NCBI RefSeq assembly: GCF_014353015.1
Contig: NZ_CP060704.1
Coordinates: forward strand, 831,001-895,000
Reading direction: 5' to 3'
Length of the DNA: 64,000 nucleotides
DNA from: Chitinimonas koreensis
Lineage (GTDB): Bacteria; Pseudomonadota; Gammaproteobacteria; Burkholderiales; Chitinimonadaceae
The notes under the pieces are model-generated. The model was not told where the DNA came from and made no database searches. It worked only from the letters and a program-made list of their open reading frames with translations. Each line of letters opens with the position of its first letter. Position 1 is the stretch's first letter. Shown in pieces: positions 47,356 to 57,152 of the stretch. Made by a program: the position numbers and the translations under genes.

Positions 47356-48905
47356 TCAGGCCGCCTTGCCCGGCTTCACCAGGCCCTCGCACACCGGCTT
47401 CTGCGGATCCTTGGCCGGCAGCTTGCCGCAGATGCCGCTCAGCTGGCCCAGCACCCGCTTCACCGCCGCGTCGTGCTTCTTGTCCTTGTTCCAGCCCTGC
47501 AGCTTGGCGACCAGCTTTTCCAGCGAGCGGCGGTTGCGTTCGTAGAAGGCGTTCTGGGTGCCGGCCAGCTCGCCGATCACGCTGCTGGCGGCCTTCTCGA
47601 TGCGCGCCTCGTCCTGCGGCGCCAGCTCGACCGCGCCGCTGACGTAGGTGGTGCCCCACTGCAGGCGGGTCGCCGGGCCTTCCGAGCTGGCATAGGCCTT
47701 CTCGTACCAGTCCACCGCCGCCGCCTTGTCGCCGCGCTGCTTGGCATTGCTCGCCAGCGCCAGCATGAAGTAGTAGGGCGAGTGCGAGCGCTTGAGCTCG
47801 GCCTGCAGCAGCTTGTCCGACTCCTCGAGCAGGCCGGCCTGGGCCAGCGTATAGCCGGCGGTGCTGATCACCGACTGGCGTTCGTAGCCGTTGGTGGTGC
47901 GCTTGTCGGCGTCGGCCACCGCGGCGCGCACGGTCTTCAGCAACGGTTCGGACAGCGCGCCTTCGGGCTTGCCGAGCCGGGCCAGCGCGATCTGCGCGGT
48001 GACGGCGCCGAGGCGGTCGTTGGTCGACAGCGTGGCGTCGATCGCCAGCCGCTGCAGCGCCTGGTCCCAGGCCTTGACCAGCGCATCGCGCGCGGGGCCG
48101 GATTCGCTGACGAAGCCGGCGATGTCGCCGGCGTAGTTCACCAGCACGTCGAAGTTGTCGCGCGCCAGCTTCGGATTGCCGAGCACCTTGGCCAGCGCGG
48201 CCTGGGCGGCCGGCTTGTCGAGCGCCGGCGCCTTGTCGGCGGTCGCCGCGGCGGCCAGCGCCTTCAGCTGCAGCCGCGCGGCCAGCGCCTCGTTGCCGGC
48301 CGGCACGGCGCGCGCCAGTTGCAGCAGCGTGGCGGCCAGCTTGTCCTCGGGGACCAGCTGGGCCTGGTCGGTATCCCACGAGTAGTCGGCCAGCAGTTGC
48401 CAGTCGCCGAGCGCCAGCTTGTCGCCCTTGAGGGCCGCGGCCAGCAGCGCCTTGACCGGGCGGGCGGCGGTCAGGCCGAGTTCGAGCGTGCTCAGGTAGC
48501 GCTCGCCGTCGACCTCGCCGGGCAGCCGGGTGATCTCGGTGCCGTCGGGCTTGAACAGGATCATGGTCGGATAGCCGCGTACCTTGAACTGGGCGCCGAG
48601 CTTCTGCGCGCCGGGGCTGTCGCCGTCGAGGTAGACCGGGATGAACTGGCGGGTGCGGTCGATGAAGTCCTGCCGGTTGAACAGCGTCGCCTTCACCTGA
48701 TTGCACGGCGGGCACCAGACCGCGCCCCAGTAGAGGAACAGCGGCTTGTTGCTGGACTTGGCCAGCGCGAACGCGGCGTCGACGTCGCCCTGCTGCCAGG
48801 CGATGCCGGGCGGCAGCTTGTGGTCGGCGCCGGCCGGCGGCGTGACGGCCAGGGCAGGGCCGGCGGCGATCAGCCACGCGGCGATCAGGGGAGGTGGCGC
48901 TTCAT
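47356..48905 (-). CDS. Large periplasmic thioredoxin-like protein with C-terminal helical repeats (one frame break)
   Basis: The start ATG at 48905 follows AAAGGA by 5 nt and opens a signal peptide (MKRHLP-LIAAWLIAAGPALA). The frame is broken in that signal: coding-strand CTCCCCTGATC needs one more C (plus-strand G-run at 48888-48891). After repair the protein is about 516 residues. The thioredoxin domain has the redox motif WCPPC (FLYWGAVWCPPCNQVKATLF) and cis-Pro strand VRGYPTMILFKPDG. About 330 residues of helical, TPR/Sel1-like repeats follow. Likely a periplasmic thiol reductase or chaperone; the partner is unknown. Without the missing base the motif would be lost, because translation could only restart after it. 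Confidence 0.8.
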
Positions 48906-49045
48906 GGGCGTCCTTTATGCTGGATTGGGTGATCGGATGCTAGCGCATCCGGTGTTCCGGCATAAAGGATCAGTTGGCGGCTGTTGCGGCGCCGCCGCTG
49001 ACGAGCGCTTGGCCGTGTACCGCTGCCGCACAGGCGGCAGCCGGC

Positions 49046-50221
49046 TCACACGACGGCCAGTCCCTCGTCCTTGTCCTTTTCCTCGCTGACCAGGCTCAGG
49101 TGGTCGAGCCCGTCGGTGACCTTGCCGCTCTCGCCGAGCTTGCTCTCGAGCTTGATCTTGAGCCGCAGCTCGTTGACCGAGTCGGCGTTGCGCAGCGCCT
49201 CCTCCATGCTGATCTTGCCGGCCTCGTACAGCTCGAACAGCGCATGGTCGAAGGTCTGCATGCCGAGTTCGCGGCTCTTGCCCATCACCGTCTTGATGCC
49301 GCCGATGTCGCCCTTGAAGATCATGTCGGCCACCAGCGGCGTGTTGAGCAGGATCTCGATCGCGGCGACCCGGCCCATGCCGTCGCGGGTCGGCACCAGC
49401 CGCTGCGACACGAAGCCCTTCATGTTCAGCGACAGGTCCATGTAGAGCTGGGCGTGCCGCTCCTCGGGGAAGAAGTTGATGATCCGCTCGATCGCCTGGT
49501 TGCTCGAGTTGGCGTGCAGCGTGCCCATCGCCAGGTGGCCGGTCTCGGCGAAGGCCATCGCGTATTCCATCGTCTCGCGATCGCGGATCTCGCCGATCAG
49601 GATCACGTCGGGCGCCTGCCGCAGCGTGTTCTTCAGCGCGGCGAACCAGTGCTTGGTGTCGCGGCCGACCTCGCGGTGGGTGATCAGGCAGTTCTTCGAC
49701 TTGTGCATGTACTCGACCGGGTCTTCGATCGTGATGATGTGGCCGAAGCTGTTCTCGTTGCGGTAGTCGATCATCGCCGCCAGCGTGGTCGACTTGCCCG
49801 AGCCGGTGCCGCCGATCAGGAGGATCAGGCCGCGCTTGGTCATCACCACGTCCTTGAGCACCGGCGGCAGCTTGAGGTCGTCGAAGGTCGGGATCTTGGT
49901 GGTGATGGTGCGCAGCACCATGCCGACCTGTTCCTGCTGGACGAAGACGTTGACGCGGAAGCGGCCGATGTCGGCCGGGGCGATGGCGAAGTTGCATTCC
50001 TGCTCACGCTCGAATTCGGCGCGCTGGGCCTCGCTCATCACGCTGTAGGCCAGCGCGCGGGTGTGCATGCCGCTGAGCTTCTGGCCGCCGACCGGGGTCA
50101 TCTTGCCGTTGATCTTCATCGCGGGCGGGAAGTCGTCGGAGATGAACAGGTCGGACGCCTTGCGCGCCAGCATGGCGCGCAGCAGGTCGTGCATGTACTT
50201 GTGGGCGACTTCGGGCGTCAT
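49046..50221 (-). CDS. pilU: Type IV pilus retraction ATPase, PilU-type
   Basis: The 391-residue PilT/PilU-family hexameric ATPase acts at the cytoplasmic base of type IV pili. It shows Walker A GGTGSGKSTTLAAMIDYRN, an Asp box (HIITIEDPVEYMH), Walker B DVILIGEIRDRETMEYA and the His box GHLAMGTLHANSS. The KASDLFISDDFPPAMKINGKM N-domain and the acidic C-terminal tail (SEEKDKDEGLAVV) point to PilU rather than PilT. The ATG at 50221 gives the usual N-terminus leading into MHDLLRAMLARKASDLF. pilT, usually next to it, is not in this window. It is divergent from the cyclic-nucleotide-binding gene. Confidence 0.88.
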   Translation of the reverse strand: MTPEVAHKYMHDLLRAMLARKASDLFISDDFPPAMKINGKMTPVGGQKLSGMHTRALAYSVMSEAQRAEFEREQECNFAIAPADIGRFRVNVFVQQEQVGMVLRTITTKIPTFDDLKLPPVLKDVVMTKRGLILLIGGTGSGKSTTLAAMIDYRNENSFGHIITIEDPVEYMHKSKNCLITHREVGRDTKHWFAALKNTLRQAPDVILIGEIRDRETMEYAMAFAETGHLAMGTLHANSSNQAIERIINFFPEERHAQLYMDLSLNMKGFVSQRLVPTRDGMGRVAAIEILLNTPLVADMIFKGDIGGIKTVMGKSRELGMQTFDHALFELYEAGKISMEEALRNADSVNELRLKIKLESKLGESGKVTDGLDHLSLVSEEKDKDEGLAVV

Positions 50222-50352
50222 GGCGGCCTCGTGCAGGCGGGTGGCGGGATCGGACGGGTATTTTTCCCTGCGGGCGCGGCATGGTTCGAAGGCCGGGCGG
50301 AGCGCTACTCGTGCCGCTGCCGAGGAATGCGTGCTCGGCCGTCCACAGCCTC

Positions 50353-50358
50353 TATAGT
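50353..50358 (+). promoter_or_regulatory. Possible -10 element (TATAGT) for the cyclic-nucleotide-binding gene
   Basis: TATAGT lies 42 bp upstream of the ATG at 50401, between the divergent pilU and this gene. The upstream -35 region is weak, so the call rests on the hexamer and its position. Confidence 0.4.
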
Positions 50359-50400
50359 GAATCGAACGTCCGCCGACAAGCACCGCCCCGAGGAAACGCC

Positions 50401-50952
50401 ATGGCCACGCCCATCCAGCCCACCATTCCGCCCAACGACTACCAGCTGGCCGGCGCCGGCGGCGAATTCCTCAGCGAACTGCGCGGCCAGTTCGGCGAAT
50501 CGCCGCTGCTGCGCATGTTCGACGACGCGGCGATCGAGATCCTGGCCGACTACATGCAGGTCTACCGCGTGCCGGCCGGCAAGACGCTGCTGCGCGAGGG
50601 CGAGAAGAGCGATTTCGCGCTCCTGATCCTGTCGGGCGCGGTGAACGTGATGAAGTCGCATGCCGACGGCGGCCAGCACCAGATCGCCACGGTGCTGCCG
50701 GGCCGGCTGATCGGCGAGATGTCGCTGATCGACGGCGAGCCGCGCTTCGCCAGCTGCGTGGCGGCCACCAACGCACTGGTGGCGGTGCTGGCGCGCCGCT
50801 CGGTGCTGGCGCTGCTGGACGAGCACCCCAAGCTCGGCTCGCTGCTGCTGATGCGGCTGACCGCGCTGGTCAGCAACCGGCTGCGCCAGACCAGCGCCAA
50901 GCTGGTCGACCTGATGGCGTCGGCGCAGGCGGACAAGGCCGCCGCGCATTAG
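50401..50952 (+). CDS. Cyclic-nucleotide-binding domain protein without DNA-binding domain
   Basis: The 183-residue protein carries one CAP-family cyclic-nucleotide-binding domain (about residues 30-150): VPAGKTLLREGEKSDFALLILSG, then the phosphate-binding-cassette region LIGEMSLIDGEPRFASCVAA. It ends in a long helix (TALVSNRLRQTSAKLVDLMASAQ) where Crp/Fnr proteins would have a helix-turn-helix; none is seen. It is probably an effector-binding regulatory subunit rather than a transcription factor. GAGGAAACGCC precedes the ATG. Divergence from pilU suggests, but does not prove, a link to pilus motility. Confidence 0.8.
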   Translation: MATPIQPTIPPNDYQLAGAGGEFLSELRGQFGESPLLRMFDDAAIEILADYMQVYRVPAGKTLLREGEKSDFALLILSGAVNVMKSHADGGQHQIATVLPGRLIGEMSLIDGEPRFASCVAATNALVAVLARRSVLALLDEHPKLGSLLLMRLTALVSNRLRQTSAKLVDLMASAQADKAAAH

Positions 50953-50986
50953 ACGGATCGCTACCGAATAAATGAGCCAGGTTTTC

Positions 50987-51056
50987 CGTAGGTCGGGCTT
51001 TATGCCCGACTGCGGTCTAGATTGGCGGCGCTGTCGGGCGTAAAGCCCGACCTACG
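50987..51056. repeat. REP/BIME-like inverted repeat, copy 1
   Basis: Perfect 16-bp arms CGTAGGTCGGGCTTTA and TAAAGCCCGACCTACG are separated by 38 bp, with inner complementary pieces (ATGCCCGAC / GTCGGGCG). The same element recurs at 55402-55472, and a related one at 62292-62359. Confidence 0.85.
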
Positions 51057-51099
51057 CTGGGGTTCGCCAAACGATGTCTATCGATTGATGACTCACCCC

Positions 51100-51135
51100 A
51101 TTTCAAAGAGGTCGTTGACGAGCGCTAGCGAGGCT
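51100..51135 (+). repeat. Dispersed repeat copy B
   Basis: The segment shares TTCAAA, GACGAGCG and GCGAGGCT with 39283-39345. It sits between a REP-like palindrome and the fumC terminator. Confidence 0.4.
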
Positions 51136-51248
51136 CCCTCTGGACCCCCACAAAGTCTCCGACTTTGCGGGGGCCCCGGTGGCGGCGAGGGCGGGGGAGT
51201 TGGGGTGAATCAGGGGGAGATCCCGCGGTTCAGCCTGCACGAATAATG

Positions 51249-51271
51249 AACGCCCGGCTTTGCCGGGCGTT
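51249..51271 (-). terminator. Rho-independent-type terminator for fumC
   Basis: A 10-bp perfect stem (AACGCCCGGC / GCCGGGCGTT) with a 3-nt loop lies 37 bp beyond the fumC stop on the minus strand. TTCATTATT follows. Confidence 0.7.
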
Positions 51272-51307
51272 GCGCTGCCATCCGAGCCTGGCAACAGGCC
51301 GGGAGAC

Positions 51308-52714
<1,407 letters not shown>

Positions 52715-52801
52715 GATCTTCTCCCGGTCGATCGGCTGGTCGATCGCCTTGGGGTTGCGAGGGATGGATGAGTTCCCGCGCGCTGGATGACGCGAGAGGA
52801 T

Positions 52802-52823
52802 GTAGGTCGGAATTCATCCCGAC
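52802..52823. repeat. Half REP-like element
   Basis: GTAGGTCGGAATTCATCCCGAC resembles one arm of the REP-like palindromes at 50987, 55402 and 62292, without a matching second arm. It lies in the 203-bp gap between fumC and the upstream solute-binding gene, which otherwise shows nothing. Confidence 0.5.
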
Positions 52824-52917
52824 AGCCCATGCTGGCCTGCAGCGAGGTCGGAATGCCTGGTGAAGCGGGGCCGGCCCTGAACGCCGACCTGCAGAACGCC
52901 CGCGACGCGCCGGACGG

Positions 52918-53745
52918 TCACGGCGCCACGAACACCGCGCCGTAGTCGCCGCGGCGGATCGCATCGTAGCTGAGCCCGATCGCTGCGCGGTAGCGCGCCT
53001 CGAGCTCGCCGCCGCGGATCAGCGCCTGTACCGCCTGCTCGTAGCGCTGCATCAGCGGCGCGGCGTCCGGGTGGTACCAGTGCAGCTGCGGCTGGGCCGC
53101 CACCAGCGGTTGCAGCAGGCGGATCTTCAGCCCCAGCTCGCGCTGCTTGTCGCGGCCCCACAGCACGTCCTCGAACTGCACGTCGACGCGCCGCGCCGAC
53201 AGCTGGCGCAGGCCGTCGATGGCGTCGCCGACCATCACCGGCCGCCAGGCGCGGTAGCCGGCGATCGGCTCGGGATACAGGTAGTCGGTGACCATGGCGA
53301 CGCGGGCGCCCCTGAACTGCTCGATCCGCTCGTAGCGGACCTGCGGCGACCCCGCCTGGACCCAGGCGCCGACCAGCCAGAATTCGGTCGGCACCTGGGT
53401 GCTGCGCCAGCCGGCCGGCAGCAGCTCGCGGTCGGCGAACAGCATGACGTCGATCTTGCCGGCGCGCGCCGCGGCCGCGCAGCGGCTCTGGGTGGCCGAC
53501 TGGAAGCGCAGGCCGACGTCGAGCTCGGCGAACACCTCGCGCATCAGCTCGAGCGTAAGGCCGTGGTAGCCCCTGTCCGGCGTGAAGGCGGCGTAGGGCG
53601 CCCAGTCGTCGAAGCAGACGGTCAACTGCTCGCGCGCCTGCGCCGCGCCGAGCAGCAGGAGCGGCAGCAGCGCGGGCAGCAGCCGGTTGCGCGCGCGGCG
53701 CCAGGATGCGGTCGATCGGAGGGAAAGGGCGCGGACGGTGGGCAT
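52918..53745 (-). CDS. Orphan periplasmic solute-binding protein (SBP family 3)
   Basis: The 275-residue protein has a signal peptide (RNRLLPALLPLLLLGAAQA) followed by LTVCFDDWAPYAAFTPDRGYHGLTLELMREVFAEL, the usual start of amino-acid-binding family 3. It shows two-lobe features such as GKIDVMLFADRELLPAG and a hinge region near RGARVAMVTDYL. No permease or ATPase gene is adjacent, so it may feed a distant transporter or act as a sensor. The ATG at 53745 is preceded immediately by AAAGGA, which is too close for a good ribosome site, so the exact start is uncertain. Confidence 0.75.
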   Translation of the reverse strand: MPTVRALSLRSTASWRRARNRLLPALLPLLLLGAAQAREQLTVCFDDWAPYAAFTPDRGYHGLTLELMREVFAELDVGLRFQSATQSRCAAAARAGKIDVMLFADRELLPAGWRSTQVPTEFWLVGAWVQAGSPQVRYERIEQFRGARVAMVTDYLYPEPIAGYRAWRPVMVGDAIDGLRQLSARRVDVQFEDVLWGRDKQRELGLKIRLLQPLVAAQPQLHWYHPDAAPLMQRYEQAVQALIRGGELEARYRAAIGLSYDAIRRGDYGAVFVAP

Positions 53746-53888
53746 TCCTTTAGATGTATGCCCATTTGCAGCCGAAGAGAAGGAAAACCCGTCGCCTGGC
53801 GGCGCCTGGCGCCGGGCGTCCATCGCGCCGCACCGCGCCGTGGACTATGATTGCGGCAATGCCCGGCGGGCAAGGGAGAAGCAAGCAC

Positions 53889-54251
53889 GTGAGCAAACAG
53901 GTGTTGATCGTGGACGACAGCCGGGTGTCGCGCATGTTGGCGCGCGCCTACCTGGAGGAGCGGCGGCCGCAATGGACCTTTTTCGAGGCGTCCAGCGGCG
54001 AGGAGGCCATTGCCCTGGCCGAACGCGAGGAACTCGAGCTGGTGACGCTCGACGTGAACATGCCCGGCATGTCGGGCCTGGCCGCGGGTGAACGCATCCT
54101 GCAGATCCGGCCGTCCGCCCAGGTGGTGGTGCTGACCGCCAACGTGCAGAGCAGCGTGCGCCAGCGCGCCGAATCGCTCGGCATGCGTTTCTTGCAGAAG
54201 CCGATCACCGAGGCCACCATCTCGCGCCTCCTGGAACTGGTGGACGGCTGA
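53889..54251 (+). CDS. CheY-like single-domain response regulator
   Basis: The 120-residue receiver domain has all the phosphorylation residues: acidic pair in VLIVDDSRVSR, phospho-acceptor Asp in LVTLDVNMPGMSGL, Thr in VVLTANV and Lys in RFLQKPIT. There is no output domain. The GTG at 53889 is preferred because GGGAGA lies 9 nt upstream and the product starts directly with the first beta strand. Its stop overlaps the start of the CheC-like gene (ATGA-type overlap), so the two are likely translated together and functionally paired. Confidence 0.88.
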   Translation: MSKQVLIVDDSRVSRMLARAYLEERRPQWTFFEASSGEEAIALAEREELELVTLDVNMPGMSGLAAGERILQIRPSAQVVVLTANVQSSVRQRAESLGMRFLQKPITEATISRLLELVDG

Positions 54252-54877
54252 TGTCGATCGCGCTCACCTCGTTGCAGCACGACGCGCTGAACGAGATCTT
54301 CAATATCTCGGTCGGCCGCGCGGCCGATGCGTTGAGCCAGATGGTGGGCGAGGAGATCAGCCTCAGCGTGCCGGCCATGCGCTTCTGCCTGCTGCAGGAA
54401 CTCGATGCGCGCGCCGGCCTGTCGCGCTGGCGCCGCGTCGACGCGGTGGTGCAGTCGTTCAAGGGCAGTTTCGAGGGCGACGCGGTCCTGATGTTCCCGG
54501 ATGACGGCGGCGACGAGGTGATCCGGCTGGTGCTGGCCGGCCTGAAGAAGCCGGTCGACATCGAGGCGCTCGGCAGCGATGCGCTGGCCGAGGTCGGTAA
54601 CGTGCTGCTCAACGCCTGCCTGTCGGCGCTGGCCGACGTGCTGGCCGAGCGCTTCGATACCGGCCTGCCCAGCCTCCATGCCGGCCGCGCGCTCGACGTG
54701 CTGGTGCAGCAGGCCGGCGACGCGCGCGATCCGGTGCTGTTCCTGCACATCCAGTTCGAGCTGTGCGAGCGCCAGGTCGAGGGCTGCCTGGCCTTCCTGA
54801 TGAACCTGCCTTCGCTCGAGGCGCTGCGCGACGGCGTCGACCGTTTCCTGCTGCGGCTGGGCCAGGAGCATGGCTGA
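54251..54877 (+). CDS. CheC-like phosphatase of response regulators
   Basis: The 208-residue protein carries the two CheC/CheX-type active-site helices, each with Glu and Asn: LQHDALNEIFNISVGRAADAL and SDALAEVGNVLLNACLSAL. Such proteins dephosphorylate CheY-P. Adjacent, overlapping genes for a lone receiver and a CheC-like phosphatase suggest a two-protein switch. The upstream kinase is not in the window. The 3' end overlaps the thioesterase start by 8 bp. Confidence 0.83.
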   Translation: MSIALTSLQHDALNEIFNISVGRAADALSQMVGEEISLSVPAMRFCLLQELDARAGLSRWRRVDAVVQSFKGSFEGDAVLMFPDDGGDEVIRLVLAGLKKPVDIEALGSDALAEVGNVLLNACLSALADVLAERFDTGLPSLHAGRALDVLVQQAGDARDPVLFLHIQFELCERQVEGCLAFLMNLPSLEALRDGVDRFLLRLGQEHG

Positions 54878-55364
54878 GATGCAGGTCACCCCGCACGAGC
54901 TGACCATGACGGTGCTGATGACGCCCGACATGGCCAATTTCTCCGGCAACGTCCACGGCGGCGCGGTGCTCAAGCTGCTCGACCAGGTGGCCTATGCCTG
55001 CGCCAGCCGCTATGCCGGTTCCTACGTGGTCACGCTGTCGGTCGACCAGGTGACCTTCGCCCAGCCGATCCACGTCGGCGAGCTGGTCACCTTCCTCGCC
55101 TCGGTCAACTACACCGGCCGCAGCTCGATGGAGATCGGCATCAAGGTGCTGGCCGAGCACGTGACCCATGGCGTGATCCGCCATACCAACAGCTGCTTCT
55201 TCACCATGGTGGCGGTCGACGAGGACGGCAAGTCCAAGCCGGTCTCCGCGCTTGAGCTCAAGACCGACGAGCAGCGCCGCCGCTGGCGCGAGGCCGAGCT
55301 GCGCCGCCAGCATCGGCTCGACTACGCCGCGCAGCGGCAGGTGCTGAAACAGCAGGCATCCTGA
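54870..55364 (+). CDS. Hotdog-fold acyl-CoA thioesterase (YciA/BACH type)
   Basis: The 164-residue protein contains the acyl-CoA hydrolase core: VLMTPDMANFSGNVHGGAVLKLLDQVAYACASRYAG, with the GNVHGG loop and the acidic residue in LLDQ, and VTLSVDQVTFAQPIHVGELV. It cleaves acyl-CoA to free acid and CoA in the cytoplasm as a trimer or hexamer of hotdog domains. It is translationally coupled to the CheC-like gene by an 8-bp overlap; why it sits with signalling genes is unclear. A REP-like palindrome follows. Confidence 0.88.
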   Translation: MAEMQVTPHELTMTVLMTPDMANFSGNVHGGAVLKLLDQVAYACASRYAGSYVVTLSVDQVTFAQPIHVGELVTFLASVNYTGRSSMEIGIKVLAEHVTHGVIRHTNSCFFTMVAVDEDGKSKPVSALELKTDEQRRRWREAELRRQHRLDYAAQRQVLKQQAS

Positions 55365-55401
55365 GCGCCGGTCGCCTCCATGCTTCTGCCGGTTCGGGTG
55401 C

Positions 55402-55472
55402 CGTAGGCCGGGCTTTATGCCCGACGGCTCTCTTTGATCGACGGCGCTGCCCGGCGTAAAGCCCGACCTACC
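55402..55472. repeat. REP/BIME-like inverted repeat, copy 2
   Basis: The arms CGTAGGCCGGGCTTTA and TAAAGCCCGACCTAC (one mismatch to copy 1) flank a 40-bp centre. It lies between the convergent thioesterase and mtfA genes, a typical REP location. Confidence 0.82.
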
Positions 55473-55530
55473 GACCGGCCCCGTTAGCCGTTGCCGCTCC
55501 TGTAGGACCGGTTCGCGCTGCTGAACCCGT

Positions 55531-56317
55531 TCAATTGTCGTACCAACCCGCCTCGTCGACGCCGATCACCGGCAGCCGCATGCCCGGATCCTGCCGGTAG
55601 AACTCGCGCAGCTGGGTGTAGATGGCCGGGTATTCGGTGTGCAAGAGGTGCGGCAGCTCGAAGAAGCATTCCGACAGCACGGCGAAGAACTCGGCCGGGT
55701 TCTCGGCCGCGTAGGGGTCGATCGCCATCCGCTCGCCGCGGTCGAGCCGGCGGCAGAAGTCGCGGTAGCCGCGCTCGAAGGCGCGCGTCCAGTCGGTCTG
55801 GCTCATGCCGGCGTGCAGCGGCGGGAAGCCGTTGGCGGATCCGTTCAGCATGTCGAGCTTGTGCGCGCATTCGTGGATCACCAGATTCCAGCCGTCGAGC
55901 GCCGGGCCGGCCTGGCTGTCGGCCAGGACAGCAGCAGCGGGCCGTCGCTGCGCGCCATGCCGGCGTATTCGAATTCGCCCTCGTGCACCAGGCCGATCTC
56001 GTCGCGCCAGGCGTCGCGGCTGACGAAGGCGGTCGGGTAGACCACCACGTCGAACCAGCCGTGGTAGGCGCTGTCGTCGAGGTTCATCACCGGCAGCGCG
56101 GCCTGCGCCGCGATCACCAGCAGCTTGTCCTGGTCCAGCGCCAGCCCTTGCACGGCATTGAACGACTTGTCGGCCAGGAAGGTACGCATGCGCTGCTCGA
56201 GCCGCTCCCATTCCTCCGCCGTCAGGCCTTGCAGCAGCGGCATGGCGCGGCCGATGGCGGGCCAGCGCGGCGAGGCGAGCGGATCGGGGTGGGCTTGCGG
56301 CGCAGGAAGGAGAGCAT
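55531..56317 (-). CDS. mtfA: MtfA-type zinc metallopeptidase (two frame breaks)
   Basis: MtfA is a cytoplasmic M90 aminopeptidase that in E. coli binds the Mlc repressor and so tunes PTS sugar uptake. After repair the protein is about 262 residues (E. coli MtfA 265). It shows MLSFLRRKP, PLLQGLTAEEWERLEQRM, the zinc motif HECAHKLDM and DPAEFFAVLSE-like ENPAEFFAVLSECFFELP. Frame breaks lie near 56287-56297 (coding AAGCCCACCCCGATCC, one C short) and near 55922-55926 (coding TCCTGGCCGAC, one base short, restoring SW[A/P]DSQAGPALDGWNLVIHE). It follows the DUF692/DUF2063 pair on the same strand, 55 bp after bufC, and may share its transcript. The ATG at 56326 is an alternative start. Confidence 0.85.
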
Positions 56318-56372
56318 GGCGGCCATCGGTCGGGATCGGTTCTTCCCTAGATGCCGCCGTGCGACGGCAATC

Positions 56373-57152
56373 TCAAGTGCCGGCGTCGAGCGCCGCGATC
56401 CAGCCCTCGGCCAGCCACTGGCCCAGCAAGGCGCCGGCGCGGGCCGGCGCCGCGTCCTCGTCGTGCCAGGCGAGCAGGCTTTCGCAGGCCATGCCGAACG
56501 GCTGGCCGGCTTGCAAGGCCGCCAGCAGGGCGGCTTCGTCGCCGGCCAGCGAGCGGTAGTGCGGTTGCAGCCCGGCGCGCCAGATCGCCCAGTCAAACGC
56601 TTCGCGCGTCGGCGCGGGCGGCGCTGCATCTGCGTCGAGCGCACGCCAGACCGCTGGTGCGTTCCATTGCAGCGACAACCGCGCGAATCCCGGCTGGAAG
56701 TGCACGCGCAGCACGGGCCAGGCTTCGTCGGCGACGGCGGCCAGCGCTTCGATGCCCAGGCTCGGCGCATCGGCCGCGTCGAAGGCCAGGCCCAGCGCCC
56801 ATTCGAACCGCGCCAGCTCGGCCAGCGCCGGCGTCGCGGCATAGGGCGAGGTGGCGGCCAGGAAGCCGTCCAGCCCGGCGCCGAACCAGCGGATCGAGGC
56901 CTGCCGCGACGGCTGTCCGGCCAGGTAGGCGCGCGTCAGCGCCAGGAAATCGTCGTCGCCGAGCAGCAGGTGCAGCTTGGGATAGTTGGCGCGCAGGGCC
57001 TCGTCCAGCCGCAGCAGGTAGGCGTCGGCATAGATGCCGAGCCGGGTGGCGCGCGGCACGCGCGGACTGTCGGCGACCAGGTCGGCCAGCGGATCGTCGC
57101 CGTGGCGGATCGCGGCTGCGACGCGGCGCTGCAGGGCTTCGAGCGCGCTCAT
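56373..57152 (-). CDS. bufC: DUF2063 partner protein of the MNIO enzyme (BufC-like)
   Basis: The 259-residue protein matches the DUF2063 N-terminal domain: ALEALQRRVAAAIRHGDD, RLGIYADAYLLRLDEALRANYPKLHLLLGDDDFLALTRAYL and RWFGAGLDGFLAA. DUF2063 proteins accompany DUF692 enzymes and are thought to present the precursor peptide to them. The start ATG at 57152 overlaps the stop of the DUF692 gene by 4 bases (ATGA), a strong sign that the two make one complex. Gene symbol by analogy with bufferin loci; no activity can be read from the sequence. Confidence 0.82.
   Translation of the reverse strand: MSALEALQRRVAAAIRHGDDPLADLVADSPRVPRATRLGIYADAYLLRLDEALRANYPKLHLLLGDDDFLALTRAYLAGQPSRQASIRWFGAGLDGFLAATSPYAATPALAELARFEWALGLAFDAADAPSLGIEALAAVADEAWPVLRVHFQPGFARLSLQWNAPAVWRALDADAAPPAPTREAFDWAIWRAGLQPHYRSLAGDEAALLAALQAGQPFGMACESLLAWHDEDAAPARAGALLGQWLAEGWIAALDAGT

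Larger units (their letters stand above)
50953..51307. other. 355-bp intergenic region with REP-like palindrome, dispersed repeat and terminator
   Basis: Three elements account for most of this stretch: the palindrome at 50987-51056, dispersed repeat copy B at 51100-51135 and the fumC terminator at 51249-51271. A short frame across it (51022-51246) has repeat-derived composition and is not called as a gene. Confidence 0.6.

Noticed and set aside
51022..51246. 74-codon plus-strand frame in the fumC downstream region
   Set aside because: It runs across a REP-like palindrome and the dispersed repeat, has no ribosome site and a biased low-complexity product.
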